Source: GWB1-39-12 sp964435575 (GTDB taxonomy: Bacteria; Patescibacteriota; Microgenomatia; UBA8517). From it: DNA of 35,076 nucleotides. Positions 28,576 to 35,076 of the stretch are shown one piece after another. The notes beneath the pieces were generated by a model. It was not told the origin of the DNA. It saw only the letters and a program-made list of their open reading frames with translations, and ran no database searches. Position 1 is the first letter of the stretch. Every line of letters begins with the position of its first letter. The position numbers and the translations under genes are program-made. The stretch covers positions 1-35,076 of the forward strand of contig CAYSZS010000012.1 of assembly GCA_964435575.1 (NCBI GenBank), written 5' to 3'.

Positions 28576-29756
28576 TTCGTTAAAATATAAACCAAATTAG
28601 CTTTATCATCTGAAATAAATAAAACTCCGTCTTTATCAAAAATTAAGTCCACCGGCCTTCCTAAAACTTGCTTCCCCTTTATCCAGCCTGTTATAAAGTC
28701 TTCCACTTCCTCAACTTGCCCACCTTCTATATTAAGCTTCACAATCTTGTAACCGACCGGGCTACTTGAATTCCAAGATCCGTGAAATGAAGATAAAATA
28801 TCTCCCTGTACTTCTTCGGGGAAAAGAGGCGAATCAATAAATGTCAAACCAAGCGGGGCAACGTGGGCAGGATAATCATAAAAAGAACCTTGAGTTTGGT
28901 CACAGTAGTTTAAATTACCTCCACCTTGGAATTTCGAATCCCGAATCTTTTTTCCGTAGCACCACGGCCAGCCATAGTCTTTCCCTTCCTCAATAAGATT
29001 TATCTCATCTGGAGGTAAATTGTCTCCTAAAAAATCTCGTCCCATCTCATTCCCCCAGATTTTCCCCTCACCGTCGAGGACAAAAAATACAGTGTTTCTC
29101 AAGCCTTTGGCAAAAACTCTAAAATTGCTTCCGTCAAGATTAGAAATTAAAATTGTAGCTCTGCGAAAGTCTTCTTCAACACAAACATCGCAAGATGAAC
29201 CCACACTTACAAACAATTTGTCCTCGAACACTTTTATTGTTCGCGTGAAATGCCTTCCCCCACCAGGCAGCGAAAATAAAGTCCTGGGGTTCTGCAATTT
29301 AATGTTAGACGGATCATAATCGTAACGAACAACTTTATCTGTCTCAGCAATAAATATCTTATCACCGGCAAAATCTATCCCGTGTGGCCTATCAAGACCT
29401 CCTATTACTTCCACCAGGGCATCCGCGATTCCATCTTCATTCTTATCGGGCAAGGCAACAATTTTTCCGGCCGAAGGAATTGAGGCAAGAAGTACTCCAC
29501 CCGGATCAAAAGCTAAAACTCTCGGAGCACCAACTTTCTTTAGATCTGCAAATACCGCTATTCTAAACCCTTCGGGTATATTAAGAGGAAAATCCAAATC
29601 CGATCCTTGAGGAAGTAATTTTGTTATATCTTGGGAAGGCGAGGAAAGTTGATTCATAACCACACTTGGGTCAACGTGGTAAAAATTTTTGATAAATAAA
29701 TATAATCCAAAAAGCACTATACCCAGTAAAAACACTATCGCTACCAATCTCTTCAT
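28572..29756 (-). CDS. Membrane-anchored PQQ-sugar-dehydrogenase-like beta-propeller
   Basis: The 394-residue protein has one N-terminal helix (about 4-22), then a six-bladed propeller of the glucose/sorbosone dehydrogenase family. Marks are LNIPEGFRIAVFADL, D-R-P-H-G-I-D-F-A-G-D, R-H-F-T-R-T-I, G-R-D-F-L-G-D-N-L-P-P-D-E-I-N, and Y-G-W-P-W-C-Y-G. The PQQ-site His and Arg residues appear present. Whether it binds PQQ here is unknown, since no PQQ synthesis gene is in view and CPR genomes rarely have one. A Cys pair (CDVC) lies near 200. Confidence 0.88.
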   Translation of the reverse strand: MKRLVAIVFLLGIVLFGLYLFIKNFYHVDPSVVMNQLSSPSQDITKLLPQGSDLDFPLNIPEGFRIAVFADLKKVGAPRVLAFDPGGVLLASIPSAGKIVALPDKNEDGIADALVEVIGGLDRPHGIDFAGDKIFIAETDKVVRYDYDPSNIKLQNPRTLFSLPGGGRHFTRTIKVFEDKLFVSVGSSCDVCVEEDFRRATILISNLDGSNFRVFAKGLRNTVFFVLDGEGKIWGNEMGRDFLGDNLPPDEINLIEEGKDYGWPWCYGKKIRDSKFQGGGNLNYCDQTQGSFYDYPAHVAPLGLTFIDSPLFPEEVQGDILSSFHGSWNSSSPVGYKIVKLNIEGGQVEEVEDFITGWIKGKQVLGRPVDLIFDKDGVLFISDDKANLVYILTK

Positions 29757-29765
29757 GCCATTATT

Positions 29766-30428
29766 TTACAACTTCAAGAACTTAAATATAATAACTATTA
29801 ATGAGTCGATCGTAAGTGGAATTATTAAAAAAAGGTCGGATGTTTTAAAGGCCATTATCAACTCTTTAGACAATACAATCCTCTCATCAAGAATAGGTAA
29901 TCTTATTTCTAATAGGTACCCTAATCCGAAAATAATCGCAACGAGTATAAAAAGTTCTAAGGCTCCTTCCAAATCTTTTTTGCTTGTAAACATGGTGTTC
30001 CCGATGGCAAATATCAGATAGCCGGTTATTAACATATAATATGGATTTAACGAAAGATTATTTTGGCTAAGATAATATAAACCACCCAAAATAAGTAAAG
30101 CGCCTACAATAAAAGGGGCGACCCCAATTAAAAATCTTCTTACAGGATCTACTTTAGCAATTCCAACACTTCCCAACTTAATACCGTCCTCTTGAACTTG
30201 AGGCAAAAATTCTACTTCTCCGAAAGGCACTAAAAGAAAAAGCGCGGCTAAAATATGCGAAGCCTCATGAACAAATGTCCCGGGGAGAAAAACGATTGCC
30301 AAAAGATAACTAGCTATATTTTTGTTTTTTGTTAATCTTAAAAAAAATCTATAGATTAAAGCAGTAAGCCTTTTGGCCAAAAAATAAAGTAGAATCAATT
30401 CAAGGAAAAAGAATATTAGATAGAGCAT
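29766..30428 (-). CDS. M50-like membrane metalloprotease
   Basis: The 220-residue protein has about six helices. HEASH (in LPGTFVHEASHILAALF, near residue 54) is a zinc H-E-x-x-H motif within a membrane helix, as in site-2 proteases. GNTMFTSKKDLEGA later may supply the third ligand (Asp). The usual LDG triad is changed, so this is a divergent member. PQVQEDGIKLGSVGI lies between the helices. No PDZ domain is present. The target is unknown. Confidence 0.7.
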   Translation of the reverse strand: MLYLIFFFLELILLYFLAKRLTALIYRFFLRLTKNKNIASYLLAIVFLPGTFVHEASHILAALFLLVPFGEVEFLPQVQEDGIKLGSVGIAKVDPVRRFLIGVAPFIVGALLILGGLYYLSQNNLSLNPYYMLITGYLIFAIGNTMFTSKKDLEGALELFILVAIIFGLGYLLEIRLPILDERIVLSKELIMAFKTSDLFLIIPLTIDSLIVIIFKFLKL

Positions 30429-30445
30429 GGATTTAAGTGTACCAA

Positions 30446-30487
30446 TTATTCGTGTCTATTCGCATCATTCGTGTATTTTCGTAGATT
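30446..30487. repeat. ATTCG(TG) degenerate repeat
   Basis: Four ATTCGTG/ATTCGCA/ATTCGTG/TTTCGTA units occur before GATTAG, upstream of the glycosidase gene. Similar units (ATTCG...CATTCGTAAATTAG) lie at 24842-24886. It looks like a dispersed intergenic element. Confidence 0.45.
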
Positions 30488-30517
30488 AGTATCGCGTTAA
30501 TATGCTAAAGTTTAATT

Positions 30518-31729
30518 ATGAAATTGAATTTTCCCAAAAGTAAGCTTAGAGCGCCTAAATTCCGTTTTGATAAGCATGTTCCCATAATTCTTGTCCTATT
30601 GATCATAATCGGAGCTGGAATATATTTTTACAATAATAAAACTGCAAATCTTCAAAATCTAATCGCAAACCTGACTCAAGATAAAGATAAAAACCTTACA
30701 GAGTTGGAAAGGATTTCAAAAGAGCTAGAAGAACTCAAAAATCAAGATCAGCTTAAACGAAATGAGGAACTACAAACAGAAATCAAAAACATTGAAAAAA
30801 CGTATGATAATGCCGTTACCGTTTATGAAAATCTTCTAGATTTTAAAGCAAAAGCCAAAGATACCAAATCACTGGATACTCAATTTGCTAAAGCGTTATC
30901 AGAATTAGCCAAGAGGGATTTCGCTGCTGCAACATCAACTTTATCTGATCTTTCGACAAAAATAGACGAAGAGGATAAAAAAATTTCTGCCAGTATAACG
31001 ATTCCACAAAATATTCCCGAGTCAAACGCACCGCCCGGCTCTGGTTATGCCAGACAAAGTGTCAACATCGAAGGGCTGGGGACATATATGGTAAGCCTGG
31101 TGGCGGCAGACTTGGGAAGTACAAAGGTAATAGTCGATACGGCCGCGGACTCGGATTGTTCAAATGACTGTCCGGTTCTACCTTTGGCTACTTATGTTTC
31201 AAGAAACGGGGCGTTTGCCGGAGTCAACGGCAGCTATTTTTGTCCTGCGGAATATCCAACTTGTGCTGGAAAAACGAATTCCTTTGACCTTCTAGTTATG
31301 AATTACAAAAAAACCTACTTTAATTCGGGAAACAACGTCTACAGCGGAAATCCTGCAGTTATATTCGGCGATAGTTACATTCGATTCGTTTCTGCTGCAT
31401 CCCAGTGGGGTAGGGATACTTCTCCAAATGGGGTTTTATCAAACTATCCATTATTAGTTCAGGGCGGAAATATTACTTTCGGCGGTGACGATGATCCGAA
31501 AAAAGGGAGTAAGGGCGGCCGAAGCTTCGTCGCTAACAAAGGAAATACCGTTTATATTGGAGTTGTTCACAATGCAACGGTCGCTGAGTCAGCTCGTGTT
31601 ATGAAAGCGCTTGGAATGGAAAATGCTCTAAATTTAGACGACGGTGGGTCAACGGCACTTTGGTCTGGTGGCTACAAAGTCGGCCCCGGGAGAAACCTTC
31701 CCAACGTAATTTTGTTTTTGCGGAAGTAA
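30518..31729 (+). CDS. Phosphodiester glycosidase-like (NAGPA/DUF2233) protein
   Basis: The 403-residue protein has one N-terminal helix (about 22-42) and a long coiled coil (about 45-130), then an extracytoplasmic NAGPA-type domain. Domain marks are VNGSYFCPAEYPTC, SNYPLLVQGGNI, G-R-S-F-V-A-N, A-R-V-M-K-A-L-G-M and the signature ALNLDDGGSTALW. Such enzymes release GlcNAc from phosphodiester-linked sugars; in bacteria they act on the wall or teichoic acid-like polymers. The cysteine pairs (CSNDC, CPAEYPTC) may form disulfides. Confidence 0.88.
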   Translation: MKLNFPKSKLRAPKFRFDKHVPIILVLLIIIGAGIYFYNNKTANLQNLIANLTQDKDKNLTELERISKELEELKNQDQLKRNEELQTEIKNIEKTYDNAVTVYENLLDFKAKAKDTKSLDTQFAKALSELAKRDFAAATSTLSDLSTKIDEEDKKISASITIPQNIPESNAPPGSGYARQSVNIEGLGTYMVSLVAADLGSTKVIVDTAADSDCSNDCPVLPLATYVSRNGAFAGVNGSYFCPAEYPTCAGKTNSFDLLVMNYKKTYFNSGNNVYSGNPAVIFGDSYIRFVSAASQWGRDTSPNGVLSNYPLLVQGGNITFGGDDDPKKGSKGGRSFVANKGNTVYIGVVHNATVAESARVMKALGMENALNLDDGGSTALWSGGYKVGPGRNLPNVILFLRK

Positions 31730-31739
31730 AGCCGATCAT

Positions 31740-32162
31740 TTAAGAACTACTTTGTGGCACTGTAGTTTGAGATGATGCATTGGCTGTATTCTTACTTAAA
31801 AGGTAATCATCTACTTCCTTTACCAACTGGTGGGGTTCGTAATTGGCTTTGAGAATACATTTATTTGCGCCAATTTTCATTGCCTCATTGGTTTCATTCC
31901 CACTCCCCAAATTTGTCATTACAAAAACCGAGGTTTTTGATTTTGGGGATGCTATTGACCTTATAATCCTTAAAACGTCTAGTCCGTTGACTCTGGGAAG
32001 CATTATATCAAGAAGAATTATGTCATAATTTCTTGTTTTAAATAAGTTTAGTGCCTCGTCTCCATCAGCTGCTTCGTCTACCTCATAATTCGCATTCAAA
32101 AAACTTTGTCTATACAAAGATCTGATATAAAAATCGTCTTCGATTATAAGAATTTTTTTCAT
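31740..32162 (-). CDS. Single-domain response regulator (receiver)
   Basis: The 140-residue protein is one CheY-like receiver: acidic pocket IIEDD, phosphorylated Asp52 in IILLDIMLP, Thr/Ser in VFVMTN, and Lys in CILKANY. It has no output domain. The last 20 residues are Ser/Thr/Asn-rich. It probably passes phosphate to an unseen partner or modulates a kinase. The Shine-Dalgarno AGGA lies 6 bp before the ATG. It converges with the glycosidase gene. Confidence 0.92.
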   Translation of the reverse strand: MKKILIIEDDFYIRSLYRQSFLNANYEVDEAADGDEALNLFKTRNYDIILLDIMLPRVNGLDVLRIIRSIASPKSKTSVFVMTNLGSGNETNEAMKIGANKCILKANYEPHQLVKEVDDYLLSKNTANASSQTTVPQSSS

Positions 32163-32215
32163 AAAAAGTCCTAATTAACTCTATCAAACTTTACGTGTAT
32201 TTTCCAAACTCATTT

Positions 32216-32345
32216 GTCAAACTAGCCAGGTTTGAGCGCCGAGGAAAGTCGGCCACGGCAGAAATTTCCCTAATGCAATACTTTTTGTGGGGGAATCAAC
32301 GGGTGCAAAGCTAGTCCACCCTGCCTGTCGGCAGGCAGGCCGACT
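32216..32345 (+). ncRNA. Structured RNA candidate with RNase-P-like GAGGAAAGTC
   Basis: Seen: hairpin TCAAAC/GTTTGA (32217-32235); GAGGAAAGTC (32241-32250); long-range pairing AGTCGGCC (32247-32254) with GGCCGACT (32338-32345); and inner stems ATTTCCC with GGGGAAT and GGGTG with CACCC. GAGGAAAGTC is the conserved 5' core of bacterial RNase P RNA. The element is only about 130 nt, lacks the expected ACAGAACCC 3' core and holds a palindrome, so it would be a fragment or another RNA. Confidence 0.35.
32320..32339. repeat. GC-rich palindrome inside the RNA candidate
   Basis: CCTGCCTGTCGGCAGGCAGG has 8-bp perfect arms around TCGG. I recall the same type of palindrome from many CPR intergenic regions. 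It is placed inside the structured stretch and shares its last two bases with the long-range helix. Confidence 0.6.
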
Positions 32346-32397
32346 GGTGAATTCCTATTGACATCCGTTACTCTCAACTGTTTCGCTTCTAACTTGA

Positions 32398-32403
32398 TAT
32401 AAT
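32398..32403 (+). promoter_or_regulatory. -10 hexamer of the exonuclease gene
   Basis: TATAAT with TTG just before it (TTGATATAAT), 9 bp before the ATG. The -35 region (near 32375) is weak. A start about 7 bp downstream leaves almost no leader, and no Shine-Dalgarno is present. Confidence 0.55.
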
Positions 32404-32412
32404 ATTCCTCAC

Positions 32413-33021
32413 ATGTACTCGGAAGTAATTTTTGATGTCGAAACGAAAAAGTTATTCGGGGATATCAAGGGAAACGATCCTGGAGATTTAGGCGTTTCAA
32501 TTGTTTCGCTTTACAAAAGAAAAATTGATGAAGATTATAAAGAGGTCAAGGGAAACATACTTTCATTTTGGGAAAAAGATTTCCCAGAAATGTGGCCGAT
32601 TTTTCAGGGGGTGGATAGAATAATTGGTTACAATTCGATCGGATTTGACACTCCCGCTTTAAAACCATACGCAAATTTTCCGTTTAGCAAACTACCCCAT
32701 TTCGACATTATGCTTAAAGTCAAAGAAATATTCGGACGGCGTATACCAATGGATGCAATTGCCAAGGAAACTCTGGACCGCGAAAAAAAAGAAACCGGGC
32801 TTGAAGCCGTATATTTTTGGCAAAAAGGCGACAAAGAAAGTTTGGAACGTTTAAGAAAATACTGCGAGGACGACGTAATAATAACCCGTGATATTTATGA
32901 CTATGTTTTAAAAAACGGCTACCTTTTATTCAAAGACAAATGGAACACTCTCCAGAAAGTCGAACTTGATTTTTCTTATCCGAAAACCGACTCTCCCGAA
33001 AAACAAATAGGTCTATTTTGA
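32413..33021 (+). CDS. DEDD-type 3'-5' exonuclease-like protein (RNase H fold)
   Basis: The 202-residue protein has the three exonuclease motifs. Exo I is EVIFDVETK (Asp8, Glu10). Exo II is RIIGYNSIGFDTPAL, and Exo III is RKYCEDDVIITRDIY. The layout resembles YprB/DnaQ-like single-domain RNase H-fold nucleases. It has no polymerase or helicase part. The last 9 bp overlap the 3' end of the convergent lysozyme-like gene. Confidence 0.87.
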   Translation: MYSEVIFDVETKKLFGDIKGNDPGDLGVSIVSLYKRKIDEDYKEVKGNILSFWEKDFPEMWPIFQGVDRIIGYNSIGFDTPALKPYANFPFSKLPHFDIMLKVKEIFGRRIPMDAIAKETLDREKKETGLEAVYFWQKGDKESLERLRKYCEDDVIITRDIYDYVLKNGYLLFKDKWNTLQKVELDFSYPKTDSPEKQIGLF

Positions 33022-33549
33022 GCATGAAGGCCAAATGTGTTGTTGGCCAATTGACAATACAAATGCCGCAGTTTCTATTGATTCTCTTGCTCCGAAGCGA
33101 AGGTCAATATTCGGATCCTTCCCCATCATATTCCTATACTTTTCCCAAGTGTTTTCGTGGAATTGATACATTCCGGCATAGGGAGGTGCCCAAACTCCCC
33201 GATTAAAATGCGATTCGCAGTAGGCAATTCTTTCAAGTTCTTCCTTATCTACATTGTAGGTACTTGAAAACTCAGCAAATAATGGCATTAAATCGGCTGG
33301 AACTATCAAAGCGGGTAGTGGGGAAGGTCTTGGAATCGGTGTTAGTGTGGGAGTAAGAGTCGGCGGCAGTACGGGGGTTGGGGAAGGCGACGGAGAAGGT
33401 GTAGGGAAATCTGTGGGTGAAACAAATACCTGTTCGGATTCTTGAGAAAGAACTTCCTCTTTTAAAGCTAATTTCTCATTAAAGAGGCGTAGTGAATTAT
33501 AACCCAGAATTATTCCTACAAAAAAAATAGGAATTCCTAATTTATACAT
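33013..33549 (-). CDS. Anchored lysozyme-like (transglycosylase-like) protein
   Basis: The 178-residue protein has an N-terminal helix (about 5-20), a Pro/Ser/Thr-rich linker (about 45-85; PTPSPSPSPTP) and a C-terminal domain. That domain has L-E-R-I-A-Y-C-E-S-H-F-N, then G-M-Y-Q-F-H-E-N-T-W. C-E-S with a later G-x-Y-Q-F is the lysozyme-like/transglycosylase pattern, with the Glu as probable catalytic residue. It ends IWPSCSK, with a Cys that may pair with CESH. It should cut peptidoglycan outside the cell. Confidence 0.82.
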   Translation of the reverse strand: MYKLGIPIFFVGIILGYNSLRLFNEKLALKEEVLSQESEQVFVSPTDFPTPSPSPSPTPVLPPTLTPTLTPIPRPSPLPALIVPADLMPLFAEFSSTYNVDKEELERIAYCESHFNRGVWAPPYAGMYQFHENTWEKYRNMMGKDPNIDLRFGARESIETAAFVLSIGQQHIWPSCSK

Positions 33550-33558
33550 GCCTATTAA

Positions 33559-34359
33559 TTAAAAGTCTTTGAGTGTAAACTCTTTAACCAGTTTTTTCTC
33601 TTTTTCGCCGACATATGCCCTAATTTCAATGTATTTTTCGATTCCAGAACCCTTAATTTTTTTCTTAAGAAGTTCGTCAACCTGAAATACGCCGGCCGAG
33701 TTATTCATCTCGATAACAATCCTTATTGGTTTATCTTCCCCTTTTCCGATAACCACGTTATTTATAGCTGTTGCTGATATTGAATAAATATCAATTCTTC
33801 CTGATTCATACGGAATTCGGCTCCGCCCCTCACTCATATCAAGAGCGTCGGCAACTCTAACTATTCCCGCCTCTAAAGTATAAGGATTTCCGCCGCTTCT
33901 GTGGGCTATTATCGCTTGAAGAGTCTCCGATATAACAACCGTTATTTCTTTTACCGGCATAAAGTCAAGAACTTCGTGTAGCAGGTTGTTTGCAAGAAAT
34001 AAACTAAATTCTTCATGTCCCTCCCGTGATATACTCATTCCCAAATCGTGAAGTATGCTGGCCAAAAAAATAACTACTTCTGCGTGTTCGTAAGACAACC
34101 CAAAATCTTTTTCAATGGTCATCTTAACATTCTCCTGATTTAGTATTCTTGCCAGCCTCAAAGAAATATTTGCAACAATCTGAAAATGCACAACACCGTG
34201 ATCGCTCATTCCCAATCTTTGCATTGCATTAACGTTTATCACATCCCACAAAGCATAGATCTCGCTATTAAGGTTTATTCTTTCAACAACTTTTTCGAGA
34301 ATCTTATTTTTGTTAAGAGGAACGTGGATTTTGATTTCTTTTTGAGGATTTTTCTTCAC
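33559..34359 (-). CDS. HD-domain protein
   Basis: The 266-residue protein has metal-binding histidines in SDHGVVHFQ (about 53-61) and ILHDLGMSISREGHEEFS (about 102-119), the His-Asp motif. AIIAHRSGG and VRVADALDMSEGRSR follow, giving a further His and Asp. The C-terminal third is beta-rich (V-V-I-G-K-G...R-I-V-I-E). It is probably a metal-dependent phosphohydrolase, and the substrate is unknown. No membrane helix. It lies 9 bp from the lysozyme-like gene. Confidence 0.88.
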   Translation of the reverse strand: MKKNPQKEIKIHVPLNKNKILEKVVERINLNSEIYALWDVINVNAMQRLGMSDHGVVHFQIVANISLRLARILNQENVKMTIEKDFGLSYEHAEVVIFLASILHDLGMSISREGHEEFSLFLANNLLHEVLDFMPVKEITVVISETLQAIIAHRSGGNPYTLEAGIVRVADALDMSEGRSRIPYESGRIDIYSISATAINNVVIGKGEDKPIRIVIEMNNSAGVFQVDELLKKKIKGSGIEKYIEIRAYVGEKEKKLVKEFTLKDF

Positions 34360-34468
34360 AACTAGGGTAGTTTATACCAAAAATACTTTAATTTGCATCT
34401 ACCAAAAGCATTTTTGGGGATCAAAATCACTAATGAGAGTTGCAAATTCGAGTTAGTGGAGTTTACAA

Positions 34469-34864
34469 CTATTTAACTTTATCTTCTATCTTCACTTTTT
34501 TTGCATTTCTAATGGCCATTTCGTTTAACCCGAAATGGTGAGCGATTTCGTGAATGACAGTATCCCGTACGTTTTTCCTGATGTCTTCCGGCGTACGCGA
34601 AATCATTAAAATTGGTATCTTAAAAATGGTAATTTTATCCGGCAAAATCTCTCCTATTCCGTACCTTCCCCTCCTTGTTTGAGGAATACCTTCGTAAAGA
34701 CCTAAAAGTAATCCTCGCTCTCCCCGCTTTCCCAATATATGGCTTTGTGAACGGGAAGGCCAATCAGACGTAATAATAGCTACATTATCCAATTTATCTG
34801 CAAACTCTTTAGGCAACAAACCTAGTGCTTCTTCGACGAGCTGTTCAAACTCACTATCATGCAT
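34469..34864 (-). CDS. Minimal zincin metallopeptidase-like protein
   Basis: The 131-residue protein carries DTVIHEIAHHFGLNE, the H-E-x-x-H-x-x-x-x-x-E motif of the small zincin family PF06262 (formerly DUF1025). I-x-I-F-K-x-P-I and G-L-Y-E-G-I-P are also typical of it. It is cytoplasmic and of unknown substrate. The region between it and the HD gene (34360-34468) shows nothing I can identify. It is divergent from the cupin gene. Confidence 0.9.
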   Translation of the reverse strand: MHDSEFEQLVEEALGLLPKEFADKLDNVAIITSDWPSRSQSHILGKRGERGLLLGLYEGIPQTRRGRYGIGEILPDKITIFKIPILMISRTPEDIRKNVRDTVIHEIAHHFGLNEMAIRNAKKVKIEDKVK

Positions 34865-34901
34865 GATGTGTATTGTATTATACTCAGGGGAGATGATAAA
34901 T

Positions 34902-35076
34902 ATGGACGGATATCATGCTAATATAGAAAAGTTAACTCTCACAAATTCAAACTTTCGCAAAGTTCTATATACCGGGAAATACGCCCAGCTTGTTGTAATG
35001 AGCTTGGCTCCGGGTGAAGAAATTGGGCTTGAGGTTCACGAAAATGTTGACCAGTTTTTCCGATTCGAACAGGGAA
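34902..35076 (+). CDS. Cupin-domain protein, 5' part only
   Basis: The window ends inside this gene: 58 codons are visible. The reading MDGYHANIEKLTLTN, then V-V-M-S-L-A-P-G-E-E-I-G-L-E-V-H-E-N-V-D-Q-F-F-R-F-E-Q-G, is the first cupin motif (G-x5-H-x-H-like, with His and Glu ligands). It matches small single-domain cupins. GGGGAG lies 9 bp before the ATG, and TATACT (34879 region) may be its -10. Confidence 0.85.
   Translation, partial: MDGYHANIEKLTLTNSNFRKVLYTGKYAQLVVMSLAPGEEIGLEVHENVDQFFRFEQG

Noticed and set aside
1..35076. Prophage, insertion sequence or integrative element
   Set aside because: No integrase, transposase, phage structural gene or paired attachment sites seen; only the toxin-antitoxin pair looks mobile.

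Overview
The window is AT-rich and densely packed, and almost every gene lies on the minus strand. Gene content and style suggest a Candidate Phyla Radiation (Patescibacteria) bacterium, most like the Microgenomates. The evidence is small membrane-anchored proteins of unnamed families, an archaeal-type (type II) GAPDH, very short 5' leaders, and short GC-rich palindromes scattered between AT-rich genes. This placement is inference: there is no rRNA or other marker gene here.

The left 21.5 kb reads as a metal and thiol-redox homeostasis island, probably for copper. Positions 1387-7288 hold a CsoR-like regulator, a Cu-type P1B ATPase with an unusual CPD membrane motif, four small membrane or YHS-domain proteins, a Cys-pair peptide, type II GAPDH and a membrane protein, in one tight minus-strand run. 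Positions 7414-10042 hold an ICMT-like methyltransferase, an anchored Cys-pair protein and an unknown protein. A PIN toxin-antitoxin pair (10188-10840) sits between an intact and a decayed copy of the methyltransferase promoter. Positions 11841-13996 encode a YHS peptide, CcdA, a membrane-bound redoxin and a DUF2933 peptide. Positions 14093-15799 encode a two-component system. Positions 15887-17528 encode a PadR regulator followed by Met/His/Cys-rich proteins. Positions 17637-21449 encode a BlaI/CopY-type repressor, an M56 membrane protease, a Cys-rich secreted protein, a DsbA-like protein, a Cys-motif membrane protein and a DUF3105 protein.

Four regulatory layers can be read from the DNA. 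(1) Six copies of an 18-bp direct-repeat box, read CTTCATA-N4-CTTMATW on the minus strand, each lie exactly 10 bp before a -10 hexamer. They precede csoR, the methyltransferase, its relic, the YHS-ccdA-redoxin operon, the DUF2933 gene and the two-component operon itself. (2) Four TACTAC-N5-GTAGTA operators of BlaI/CopY type overlap the -10 of the P-type ATPase, DsbA-like, Cys-rich and blaI-M56 promoters. (3) A CsoR-type GC-rich box precedes csoR. (4) A PadR-type dyad overlaps the padR promoter. The M56 protease ends in a short Cys/His-rich tail where BlaR1 has a penicillin-sensing domain. The blaI-M56 pair is therefore a candidate for an undescribed metal- or thiol-sensing version of BlaR1/BlaI signalling.

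The right 13.5 kb is ordinary: tRNA-Glu(CUC), Lon, and cell-envelope genes (PAP2 phosphatase, L,D-transpeptidase, DgkA-type kinase, UppP, phosphodiester glycosidase, lysozyme-like protein), plus NUDIX, VOC, sugar dehydrogenase-like, M50-like, receiver, DEDD exonuclease, HD, zincin and cupin proteins. It also holds a frameshifted retropepsin-like gene beside a DUF5678 gene, and a structured non-coding stretch that may be an RNA gene (32216-32345).
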